Below are positions 1-5,609 of a stretch of DNA of 5,609 bases, piece after piece. Origin of the DNA: Prolixibacteraceae bacterium. GTDB taxonomy: Bacteria; Bacteroidota; Bacteroidia; Bacteroidales; Prolixibacteraceae. The notes under the pieces were generated by a model. That model searched no databases. It saw only the letters and a program-made list of their open reading frames with translations, and had not been told where the DNA came from. The DNA is taken from assembly GCA_027858145.1 (NCBI GenBank), contig JAQIDF010000503.1:1-5609 (forward strand), written 5' to 3'. Numbering within the stretch: the first letter of the stretch is position 1; each line of letters opens with the position of its first letter. Made by a program: the position numbers and the translations under genes.

Positions 1-330
1 ACATTGCCTTTTTTAGGATCGCCGGCATTTGTCAATGGTAAGGTTATCATTGGTAATCGCGATAAATTCGTGTATTGTTTCAACGCCGAAGATGGTGAAT
101 TGTTATGGAAAACCAACACAGGAAGCCGGATTGATGGTTCGGCTGTTGTTAATAAACGCAAAGCTTTGGTTGTAAATATGCGGGGTGATGTAAACCTCAT
201 AAATCATGAAAATGGCGAAATCATTTGGACGTATCAACTGGGTAGTGGTGTGATGAAGTCGCCGGCCGTAATAGAGGGGCGTATATTTTTAGCATCGACC
301 GATGGGAATTTGTATTGTTTAAGTAAATAA
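1..330 (+). CDS. PQQ-like beta-propeller repeat protein, C-terminal part (5' truncated)
   Basis: The frame is open from the first base, so the true start lies upstream; the TTG at base 4 is an internal codon. The 109 visible residues contain two clear propeller-blade repeats and part of a third. Each has a 'short hydrophobic strand, Asp/Glu-x-Gly-Glu-hydrophobic-hydrophobic-Trp' pattern (DGELLW near residue 40, NGEIIW near residue 75), then 'GS...SPAV' and a closing 'TDGNLYCL' strand. This is the signature of PQQ-binding-like/BamB-type repeats, where the Trp docks neighbouring blades. Such proteins are usually periplasmic or outer-membrane associated and act as scaffolds or, in dehydrogenases, bind PQQ. 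No catalytic residues are visible, so a scaffold or binding role is more likely, but this is inference. The protein ends one residue pair after the last blade strand, as expected for a blade-closing C terminus. It is followed after 19 bases by the glycosyltransferase gene, so co-transcription is likely. Confidence 0.85.
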   Translation, partial: TLPFLGSPAFVNGKVIIGNRDKFVYCFNAEDGELLWKTNTGSRIDGSAVVNKRKALVVNMRGDVNLINHENGEIIWTYQLGSGVMKSPAVIEGRIFLASTDGNLYCLSK

Positions 331-349
331 TGGTAAAAAAGATAGACGA

Positions 350-1639
350 ATGAACATAATTCAGATAATACCGGGTTCGGGAGGCAGCTTTTATTGTGGA
401 AATTGTTTGCGCGACAGTAAATATTTCGATGCTCTGAAAGAGCAGGGTAATAAAGTGGTGAAAATACCCATGTATTTGCCCCTGTTCTCCGATGAACATG
501 ACATATCAGACATTCCGGTTTTTTATGGTGCAATAAGTGTTTACCTGAAACAAATGTTTCCGGTATTCAGGCATGCTCCGTCCTGGTTCGATAATTTATT
601 GAACTCAAAACCAATGATGAAAATGGCCGCATCCATGTCTGGTTCGACCCGTGCTACCGGCCTCGAAGATATGACAATATCGATGTTGCTTGGCGAAGAG
701 GGTAAACAAAAACATGAGCTGGATAAAATGGTTGACTGGATGGCTGAGCATTGCAAACCCGATGTTGTGCATTTATCGAATGCCCTTTTGCTGGGATTGG
801 CCAGACGTATTAAAGAGAAGCTTAATGTGCCGGTAGTTTGTTCATTACAGGATGAAGATGTATGGGTAGATGTAATGCACACGCAGTTTAGGGATCGTGT
901 TTGGAAACTGATGGGCGAAAAGGCCAAAGATGTTGATGTGTTTATTCCTGTAAGTGATTATTATTCGGGCCTTGCTCAAAAGCGTATGAATATTCCTGAT
1001 GAAAAACTATTCACGGTTCATCTGGGCGTCGATCCTGCTGATTATCAGTTTACGAATTCAGCACACAAAAAAGAACGTAACATTGGCTTTATTTCGAGAA
1101 TGAGCCCTGTAAACGGGCTCCATATTTTAGTCGATGCATTTATCCTGTTAAAAAAGAAACCCGAAAACAATGATGTACACTTGCATATAACAGGTGGTTA
1201 TACCGGGGATGATAAAAAGTATGTTAAAGAATTGAAAGATAAATTAGCTGCTAATGGATTAATGGATTATTCTCATTTCTGGAAAAAATTTGAAGGAGAA
1301 CATCGTTCCAATTTCTTTGAAAGAATGCAGGTGGTATCGGTGCCTGTGCCTCATGGCGAAGCTTTTGGTATCTACTTAACCGAATCGATGGCCTGTGGTA
1401 TTCCGGTTTTGCAGCCTGAAACAGGTGCATTTCCCGAAATAATTGCAGCCGGTGGTGGTGGTGTCGCTTACAGCCCCAATACGCCTGAAAATTTGTCTGA
1501 ATCGCTTAGCGATCTTATTAATGACAAACAACAACTGGAAAAATTGAGTGGCAAGGCACGAAAAAGCGTTGAGCAGCATTTCGATATTAACATACAAGCT
1601 AAAAAACTGGTTGAAGTTTATAAAAAGGTTGCTAAATAA
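350..1639 (+). CDS. Glycosyltransferase, GT-B fold, family 4-like
   Basis: The 429-residue protein has the usual length for a GT4-type enzyme, which transfers a sugar from a nucleotide-sugar donor to a glycan or lipid acceptor at the cytoplasmic membrane face. The N-terminal Rossmann domain (about 1-225) opens with a Gly-rich loop, GSGGSFYCGNCLRD at 9-22, which includes a CxxC (Cys16, Cys19). The linker carries HLGVD (224-228), typical of the family. The C-terminal donor domain has SRM at 249-251 and an intact EX7E motif (Glu337 and Glu345 within HGEAFGIYLTESMACGIPVL). The conserved donor-phosphate Arg is present (Arg250), but the Lys usually found five residues later is Asn255. ATG at 350 is chosen because the Gly-rich loop needs the N terminus just there; the preceding AAAAAAGATAGACGA is a poor Shine-Dalgarno, normal for Bacteroidota. 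It sits 19 bases after the propeller gene. Donor and acceptor cannot be deduced. Its last 54 codons are repeated downstream. Confidence 0.9.
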   Translation: MNIIQIIPGSGGSFYCGNCLRDSKYFDALKEQGNKVVKIPMYLPLFSDEHDISDIPVFYGAISVYLKQMFPVFRHAPSWFDNLLNSKPMMKMAASMSGSTRATGLEDMTISMLLGEEGKQKHELDKMVDWMAEHCKPDVVHLSNALLLGLARRIKEKLNVPVVCSLQDEDVWVDVMHTQFRDRVWKLMGEKAKDVDVFIPVSDYYSGLAQKRMNIPDEKLFTVHLGVDPADYQFTNSAHKKERNIGFISRMSPVNGLHILVDAFILLKKKPENNDVHLHITGGYTGDDKKYVKELKDKLAANGLMDYSHFWKKFEGEHRSNFFERMQVVSVPVPHGEAFGIYLTESMACGIPVLQPETGAFPEIIAAGGGGVAYSPNTPENLSESLSDLINDKQQLEKLSGKARKSVEQHFDINIQAKKLVEVYKKVAK

Positions 1640-1652
1640 GAGGTAAATTGCT
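1476..1652 (+). repeat. Direct repeat, copy A (3' end of the glycosyltransferase gene)
   Basis: This stretch, the last 54 codons of the glycosyltransferase plus 13 bases past its stop, recurs at 1953-2128 in the same orientation with an offset of 477 bases. By hand alignment the first 157 bases match without gaps with 10 mismatches (about 94% identity). One base is then missing in the second copy at the stop codon, after which GGTAAATTGCT matches again. The repeat therefore crosses the gene end. Confidence 0.93.
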
Positions 1653-1655
1653 ATC

Positions 1656-1676
1656 GGGATTTTCCCTGAGTTTTTT
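1656..1676 (+). terminator. Possible weak intrinsic terminator after the glycosyltransferase
   Basis: GGGA (1656-1659) and TCCC (1663-1666) form a four-pair stem with a TTT loop. It is followed by TGAG and then six T (1671-1676), 17 bases after the stop codon. The position is right for a terminator but the stem is short and the T-run is not immediately adjacent, so this is a candidate only. Confidence 0.3.
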
Positions 1677-1737
1677 GTATTAAGTTAAGTGATACTTATT
1701 ATTGAGAATTACTGCTGATGCATTAGCCACGAATTCT

Positions 1738-1779
1738 CGAATTATTATGGATTCAAAGAATCCATAATTCGTGTTTTTT
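1738..1779 (+). terminator. Strong hairpin followed by T-run, possible terminator
   Basis: ATTATGGATTC (1744-1754) pairs perfectly with GAATCCATAAT (1758-1768) across an AAA loop. If a three-base bulge is allowed, the stem can be redrawn to include the flanking CGAATT/AATTCG. Six T follow at 1774-1779 after CGTG. It could terminate transcription coming from the propeller-glycosyltransferase operon about 100 bases after the stop codon. The stem is AT-rich and belongs to the left half of the inverted-end element, so the terminator role may be secondary. Confidence 0.45.
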
Positions 1780-1852
1780 ATGATCATTTTATTGAACCAT
1801 TTTGAATTTTAGTGCATTATTAGTCATTGGGCTTTGCTGATTTACACTAAAT

Positions 1853-1870
1853 CGAATAACAAGTTATTCG
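1853..1870. repeat. Right-hand hairpin of the intergenic element
   Basis: CGAATAAC (1853-1860) and GTTATTCG (1863-1870) form a perfect eight-pair stem with a two-base AA spacer. It lies directly inside the right inverted end. No T-run follows, so a structural role in the repeat is more likely than termination. Confidence 0.7.
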
Positions 1871-1952
1871 TGAATTCGTGGCAAAAGTTTAAATCAATAA
1901 TGTAATTTTAGCACTCAATTGTCAGCTTTTCTGTGATAATATGTGATAAATA

Positions 1953-2122
1953 CCAATAAACCTGAGTATTTGTCTGAATCGCTTAGCGATCTTATTAATG
2001 ACACACAACAACTGGAGAAATTGAGTGGCAAGGCACGAAAAAGCGTTGAGCAACATTTCGATATTAATATCCAGGCTAAAAAACTGGTTGAAGTTTATAA
2101 AAAGGTTGCCAATAAAGGGTAA
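1953..2122 (+). pseudogene. Relic of a second glycosyltransferase gene (3' end only)
   Basis: The sequence aligns in frame with codons 376-429 of the glycosyltransferase upstream and stops at TAA 2120-2122. One base is missing near the original stop, so the end reads KVANKG instead of KVAK. Of the ten codons that differ, seven are synonymous third-base changes (for example GAA/GAG, CAG/CAA, AAC/AAT, ATA/ATC, GCT/GCC), and three change the residue (Thr to Lys, Asn to Tyr, Lys to Thr); two of those three sit at the ragged left border. No Gly-rich loop, no EX7E motif and none of the first 375 codons are present. An in-frame stop lies at 1937-1939. The only possible start, GTG at 1943, has no ribosome binding site and would give 59 residues. 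It is best read as the leftover of a formerly functional paralogue or displaced allele. Expression as a small protein is possible but unlikely. Confidence 0.85.
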
Positions 2123-2173
2123 ATTGCTCGTTTCGTTGTTTATTATTTAATGTAATTGTGAAGACTTTTAGAT

Positions 2174-2863
2174 ATGTTGCAAATTACTAATTTAACAAAA
2201 ACGTACAATGGTGCTTCGGGTTCCTCCCGTCATCCTGTATTGAATTCATTGAGTTTGAATGTAAAAAAAGGAGCGTCTGTTGCAGTTATCGGGCCATCGG
2301 GTTGTGGTAAAACTACATTGTTGAACGCCGTGGCTTTGCTTGATGATTTTGATGATGGTGAGATTTTATTTAAAGGAAAAGATCTTTCAAGATTATCTGA
2401 AAAAGAAAAGGCTGAATTCCGGAACAGGAAAATTGGAATGGTTTTTCAATTGCATCATTTATTGCCCCAATGTTCATTGATTGAAAATGTATTACTGCCT
2501 ACATTGCCGGGTGGCACTAAAAATTCGGATAAAAAATTTGCTGAATCGTTACTGAAAGAGGCCGGAATTTGGGAGCAGCGTTATCAGAAACCGGCCGAAT
2601 TATCGGGTGGCGAATGCCAGAGAGCTGCTGTCGTGCGGGCTCTGATCAATAATCCTGAACTTGTACTTGCCGATGAGCCTACAGGTGCGTTGGATGGTGA
2701 AAATGCCGACCTATTGGGCGAAATGCTCATTAGCCTTAATAAAAAGCGGGGTACAACCCTGATTGTTGTTACGCATTCATTGGAATTAGCCCGGAAAATG
2801 GATATAATTTACAGATTGTCGGAAGGTAAATTACACGAAGGAGAAAATAAGGAACATGAGTAA
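2174..2863 (+). CDS. ABC transporter ATP-binding protein, LolD/MacB/YbbA type
   Basis: This 229-residue cytoplasmic ATPase is the usual length for stand-alone subunits that pair with FtsX/MacB-type permeases. All motifs are intact: Walker A GPSGCGKTT (40-48), Q-loop VFQ with Gln92 followed by LHHLLP, signature LSGGE (143-147) continuing into CQRAAVVRAL, Walker B LVLADE (163-168) with catalytic Glu168, D-loop GALD (171-174), and H-loop His201 in VVTHS. The 'LADEPTGALD' wording marks the LolD/MacB/FtsE-like branch. The subunit should dimerise and drive the permease encoded next. The start at 2174 fits because the first strand (LQITNLTKTY) begins at residue 2; no good Shine-Dalgarno precedes it. 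It lies 51 bases after the glycosyltransferase relic, and its stop overlaps the permease start by 8 bases, which implies a two-gene operon. Substrate is unknown: lipoprotein, lipid, peptide and drug exporters share this sequence type. Confidence 0.93.
   Translation: MLQITNLTKTYNGASGSSRHPVLNSLSLNVKKGASVAVIGPSGCGKTTLLNAVALLDDFDDGEILFKGKDLSRLSEKEKAEFRNRKIGMVFQLHHLLPQCSLIENVLLPTLPGGTKNSDKKFAESLLKEAGIWEQRYQKPAELSGGECQRAAVVRALINNPELVLADEPTGALDGENADLLGEMLISLNKKRGTTLIVVTHSLELARKMDIIYRLSEGKLHEGENKEHE
2838..2863 (+). promoter_or_regulatory. Coupled start of the permease inside the ATPase 3' end
   Basis: The permease ATG (2856-2858) lies in another frame just before the ATPase stop TAA (2861-2863), giving an 8-base overlap. 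AAGGAG at 2838-2843 and AAGGA at 2849-2853 lie 12 and 2 bases before the ATG; the first matches the Shine-Dalgarno core, at a rather long distance. The layout suggests translational coupling that keeps the two subunits in proportion. Confidence 0.6.
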
Positions 2864-5609
2864 GCTTCAATTAATATTACGGTCGGTCAGGTTTTATCTT
2901 TTATCAAATATCTGGCTTGCATTGGGCGTTGCTTTAAGCACTGCGGTTTTAACAGGCGCACTAATAGTTGGCGACTCTGTAGACCAAAGTCTCGTAAAAA
3001 CGACCGACCTTCGTTTGGGAGATATTACGCATGCAGTAGTTGCCGGTGAACGGTATGTTACCGGTAGCTTGGGGGAGGAGATTGATAATCATCCTGAGTT
3101 GAGTGCTGCCCCGGTTATCCGGCAAACTGGAATGGCCCTGGCAAATGGTGGTGAGCTTACCGTAAATGATATTAATGTTTGGGGAATTACTGAAGCATTT
3201 GACAGCATAGCAGGTAGTAAATTATATGGTAATACAAACCGGGGATGTGTCGTTAGTGAAAATTTGGCTGCCCGGTTGAATTTAGATGTTGGTAGCTTTA
3301 TTTTACTTAGAGTGGAAAAAGCAACTTCTGTTCCCTCAAATGCCCCGTTTGTTTCGGCATCCGATCAGGTTGTTTCGTGGAGGTTGAGGGTAAATGCCAT
3401 TGCCGGTAAAAATAGCATGGGACGGTTGAGCATGCAAAATATCCAGTCAGCACCGTTTAATGTATTTGTTCCTTTCGATGAGTTTAATGCCAAAATGGAG
3501 AATCAAAACCGGGCTAACGTAATATTTATTAACACTTCATCAAAAGAATCTGAAAAATTAATAGATAATCTTGTACGGAGTGCATGGAAATTAGAAGATA
3601 CCGGGCTTTCTGTTGAAACAATTAACCGGGTCAATAAGTATCAGGTTGTTTCATCCAGGGTTTTTATCGACAGTTTAGTAGCCCAAAAACTTATTCAGAA
3701 TCTAAGTGCTGAACCTGTGCTTACTTATTTTGCCAATAAAATTCAAAAGGGGAATAATTTTGTTCCATACTCTTTTGTCTCTTCAATTTATGCCGATTCA
3801 TTAAATGAAAACGAAATTGTATTAAACCAGTGGGCCGCAAATGATCTTAATGCAACAGTTAACGATTCGGTATTGCTTTCGTATTTTTCTATTGGGCCAT
3901 TAAGGAAACTGGATACCGATAGTGCTTTTTTTGTTATAAAAGATATCGTTCCTATTGAAGGACAGTTTGCCGACAGGAAATTAATGCCTTATATTCCGGG
4001 GTTTTCTGAAGTGTTAAACTGCAGGGACTGGGAAACAGGGGTGCCACTTAATTTTGAATGGATCAGGCAAAAAGATGAGGATTACTGGGATGAATACAAG
4101 GGAACACCAAAAGCCTATATTGCTTACAGCAAAGCTAAGGAATTGTGGCAAAACAGGTTTGGTACAGTTACGGCTTTACGGATTCCGGTTGAAATGTACA
4201 GTTATGAAGAATTATCAGGTGAAATTCCCAACCTTGTAGATTACAAGAGCCTGGGGGTAAGCATCAGGCCACTGAAAAAAGAAGGTTTATATGCTTCGAA
4301 AAACAGCACCGATTTTGCTCAGTTGTTTTTGGGGTTAAGTTTTTTCCTTTTGGTGTCTTCAATTGTTTTAACGGTTTTATTGTTTCGGTTAAACATTAAA
4401 AAACGAGAAACTGAAATTGGAAACTACGTTGCTTTGGGGTTTTCAAAAAGGGAGATACGTACCATTTTCATCGTTGAAAATTTAATGATTTCGATTGCAG
4501 GTGGACTTTTCGGTTTGTTTTTGGCGGTTTTGTATAACCGGCTGGTGTTTGTGGGCCTGAATAAAATGTGGTTCGATATTGTGAGGACTACTGTGTTAGA
4601 AATAAATATTGTGCCGGCTACACTGCTCTTTGGTTTTCTCATCAGTGTGGTTATTTCAACAACTGCAAACTTTTTCTCGCTTAATAAAATGCTGAAAAAG
4701 CCGGTTGTTCAAATACAGCGTAAAACCGAAAGTTCTGGTCCCAAGTGGGTCGATAAAATTAAAACAGTAGGCGTAATCATTGCTTTTATCGTTCCCTTTA
4801 TCGTGTTTGGTTTAAATATTTTTACCGGTTACCAGTTAAGCACATCGTACTTTTTTATAGCCGGAAGTTTATTGTTGATTGCATTCTTGTTGCTGGCCGA
4901 TAAGTTGTTAAAGCCCGGGGGCCGGGCAAGACCTATTTCATTTGCCACCTTGGTGGCCGGCAACTTAAAGTTAAATAAAAGCCGGAGCATAACCGTTATT
5001 GCCTTGATGATGATAAGCACGTTTATCACCATTTCAACAGGCTTAAACCGCAAAGATTTATTCAGTAACGCTGATGACCCATCAAGCGGGACAGGTGGTT
5101 TTCTGTTTTGGGCTGAATCGACGGTGCCTGTTTTGCATGATTTGAACAAACCGGCTTATCGAAATGAAAATGGCTTTGATTCAGATTTTAATATCGTGCA
5201 ATTTTCGGTAGCCAGTGGCGACGAAGCAAGCTGCCTTAATTTAAACAGGGTTGTAAGCCCCCGCTTGTTAGGTGTTTTACCCGATCAGCTCGAAGGGCGG
5301 TTTTCTTTTCAGGCCCGGTCGTCCTGGTTAAATGAAAAAGCACCGTGGCATTCATTAAATAATGATACAGTTGATTTTATTCCGGCCATTGCAGATCAGA
5401 CGGTGATAAAGTGGAGCCTTGGAAAAAACATAGGAGATACACTTTTATACCAAAATGAATCGGGTGAGAAAATTGTGTTAAAATTGGTTGGTGGTACTGC
5501 AGCCTCCGTTTTCCAGGGTAATGTTTTAATAAGCAAAGAAAATATGCTAAAGCATTTTCCATCGATAAATGGCTCAAATGTTTTTTTAATTGAAGGAAAA
5601 CAGGCGAAA
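2856..5609 (+). CDS. FtsX/MacB-type ABC transporter permease, large (3' truncated)
   Basis: The frame is open for 918 codons with no stop, so the gene continues past the window. Visible layout: TM1 at about 19-38, ending in the GDSV motif common in this family; a long periplasmic region (about 40-487); an FtsX domain with helices near 489-510, 540-560 and 585-608, including the RETEIGNYVALGFSKREI linker; two more helices near 637-657 and 665-684; another near 712-730; then a second periplasmic domain still running at 918. By analogy with YbbP-like ten-helix permeases, three C-terminal helices should lie beyond the edge, giving roughly 1050-1150 residues. The first periplasmic region is about 450 residues and contains two similar blocks (GCVVSENLAARLNLDVG at 130-146 and EIVLNQWAANDLNATVN at 320-336) that look like repeated MacB-type subdomains. 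The preceding ATPase is the obvious partner. The complex should work by mechanotransmission, extracting or expelling a hydrophobic or peptide substrate on the periplasmic side; the substrate cannot be told. Confidence 0.9.
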   Translation, partial: MSKLQLILRSVRFYLLSNIWLALGVALSTAVLTGALIVGDSVDQSLVKTTDLRLGDITHAVVAGERYVTGSLGEEIDNHPELSAAPVIRQTGMALANGGELTVNDINVWGITEAFDSIAGSKLYGNTNRGCVVSENLAARLNLDVGSFILLRVEKATSVPSNAPFVSASDQVVSWRLRVNAIAGKNSMGRLSMQNIQSAPFNVFVPFDEFNAKMENQNRANVIFINTSSKESEKLIDNLVRSAWKLEDTGLSVETINRVNKYQVVSSRVFIDSLVAQKLIQNLSAEPVLTYFANKIQKGNNFVPYSFVSSIYADSLNENEIVLNQWAANDLNATVNDSVLLSYFSIGPLRKLDTDSAFFVIKDIVPIEGQFADRKLMPYIPGFSEVLNCRDWETGVPLNFEWIRQKDEDYWDEYKGTPKAYIAYSKAKELWQNRFGTVTALRIPVEMYSYEELSGEIPNLVDYKSLGVSIRPLKKEGLYASKNSTDFAQLFLGLSFFLLVSSIVLTVLLFRLNIKKRETEIGNYVALGFSKREIRTIFIVENLMISIAGGLFGLFLAVLYNRLVFVGLNKMWFDIVRTTVLEINIVPATLLFGFLISVVISTTANFFSLNKMLKKPVVQIQRKTESSGPKWVDKIKTVGVIIAFIVPFIVFGLNIFTGYQLSTSYFFIAGSLLLIAFLLLADKLLKPGGRARPISFATLVAGNLKLNKSRSITVIALMMISTFITISTGLNRKDLFSNADDPSSGTGGFLFWAESTVPVLHDLNKPAYRNENGFDSDFNIVQFSVASGDEASCLNLNRVVSPRLLGVLPDQLEGRFSFQARSSWLNEKAPWHSLNNDTVDFIPAIADQTVIKWSLGKNIGDTLLYQNESGEKIVLKLVGGTAASVFQGNVLISKENMLKHFPSINGSNVFLIEGKQAK

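Larger units (their letters stand above)
1726..1882. repeat. Inverted-end, two-hairpin intergenic repeat (MITE- or REPIN-like)
   Basis: The 157-base segment starts with GCCACGAATTC (1726-1736) and ends with its exact reverse complement GAATTCGTGGC (1872-1882). The symmetry extends to 18 of 21 bases. Just inside each end lies a hairpin: an 11-pair stem at 1744-1768 and an 8-pair stem at 1853-1870. The heptamer ATTCGTG occurs at 1767-1773, 1866-1872 and 1874-1880, and inverted at 1728-1734. No protein is encoded. This symmetrical layout resembles REPIN doublets or miniature inverted-repeat elements, which are mobilised in trans. I see no clear target-site duplication at the edges (TTA on the left, AAA on the right). 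Similar ATTCGTG-rich repeats are, from general familiarity, common between genes in Bacteroidota, but copy number in this genome cannot be judged. Confidence 0.6.
1640..2173. other. 534-base intergenic region with repeat element and gene relic
   Basis: No intact gene is visible here on either strand. In order, the region holds a weak hairpin followed by six T (1656-1676), unremarkable AT-rich DNA, a 157-base element with inverted ends (1726-1882), more AT-rich DNA that includes an 8-base direct repeat TGTGATAA at 1932-1939 and 1942-1949, the glycosyltransferase relic (about 1953-2122), and 45 bases leading to the ABC ATPase start. The transcription signals of the ABC genes should lie in this region, but no convincing Bacteroidota promoter (TTTG, then TAnnTTTG) is seen. 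Confidence 0.8.

Noticed and set aside
221..927. Open stretches on the minus strand opposite the propeller and glycosyltransferase genes
   Set aside because: They lie antisense to strongly supported proteins, show no recognisable domain and have low-complexity, Ser/Cys-rich translations typical of shadow frames.
1726..1882. CRISPR array or phage attachment site reading of the repeats
   Set aside because: The repeats are inverted, not evenly spaced direct repeats with unique spacers, and no tRNA or integrase is present.
1943..2122. Possible 59-residue small protein starting at GTG 1943
   Set aside because: There is no ribosome binding site, and the sequence is plainly the tail of a larger enzyme with all catalytic parts missing, so it is annotated as a pseudogene.
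2131..2160. Possible Bacteroidota promoter for the ABC genes: TTTC, 18 bases, TAATTGTG
   Set aside because: Both boxes deviate from TTTG/TAnnTTTG, and transcription would begin only about 7 bases before the start codon; in such AT-rich DNA this match is not persuasive.
4054..4239. A 61-codon + strand frame inside the permease
   Set aside because: It overlaps the permease in another frame, within a stretch where the permease frame is unbroken and family-like; no motif or start signal supports it.
4424..5577. Minus-strand open frames within the permease gene
   Set aside because: They are antisense shadows of the permease and show no domain or ribosome binding site.
2856..5609. Frameshift or gene decay in the permease
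   Set aside because: Reading codon by codon, the frame stays open with family-like sequence throughout; only the window edge truncates it.

Overview
The window looks like a chromosomal segment from a member of the Bacteroidota, most likely the Bacteroidales/Marinilabiliales side. The evidence is AT-rich DNA, poor Shine-Dalgarno sequences in front of most genes, protein families typical of that phylum, and an intergenic repeat built from ATTCGTG words. The genus cannot be named from this sequence.

All genes are on the + strand. Bases 1-330 are the 3' end of a PQQ-like (BamB-type) beta-propeller protein. Nineteen bases later comes a complete GT-B fold, family 4-like glycosyltransferase (350-1639), probably in the same operon. 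A 534-base non-coding stretch follows (1640-2173). It holds a weak hairpin plus T-run, a 157-base element with inverted ends and a hairpin near each end (1726-1882), and a degenerate second copy of the last 54 codons of the glycosyltransferase (about 1953-2122). Next is an ABC transporter pair: an ATPase of the LolD/MacB/YbbA type (2174-2863), overlapped by 8 bases by a very long FtsX/MacB-type permease (2856 to beyond the end). The permease frame is open for 918 codons with no stop, so the gene is cut by the window edge.

The ATPase and permease should form one inner-membrane complex of the mechanotransmission type, which moves lipids, lipoproteins, peptides or drugs out of the membrane or periplasm rather than importing solutes. 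The glycosyltransferase and propeller gene may belong to the same envelope-related locus, but the sequence does not prove a functional link.

The strongest unusual signal is the truncated second copy of the glycosyltransferase 3' end. Its differences from the intact gene are mostly synonymous, which suggests it is the relic of a once-functional paralogue or displaced allele, not a recent copying slip. I see no convincing new defence, mobile or RNA system here.
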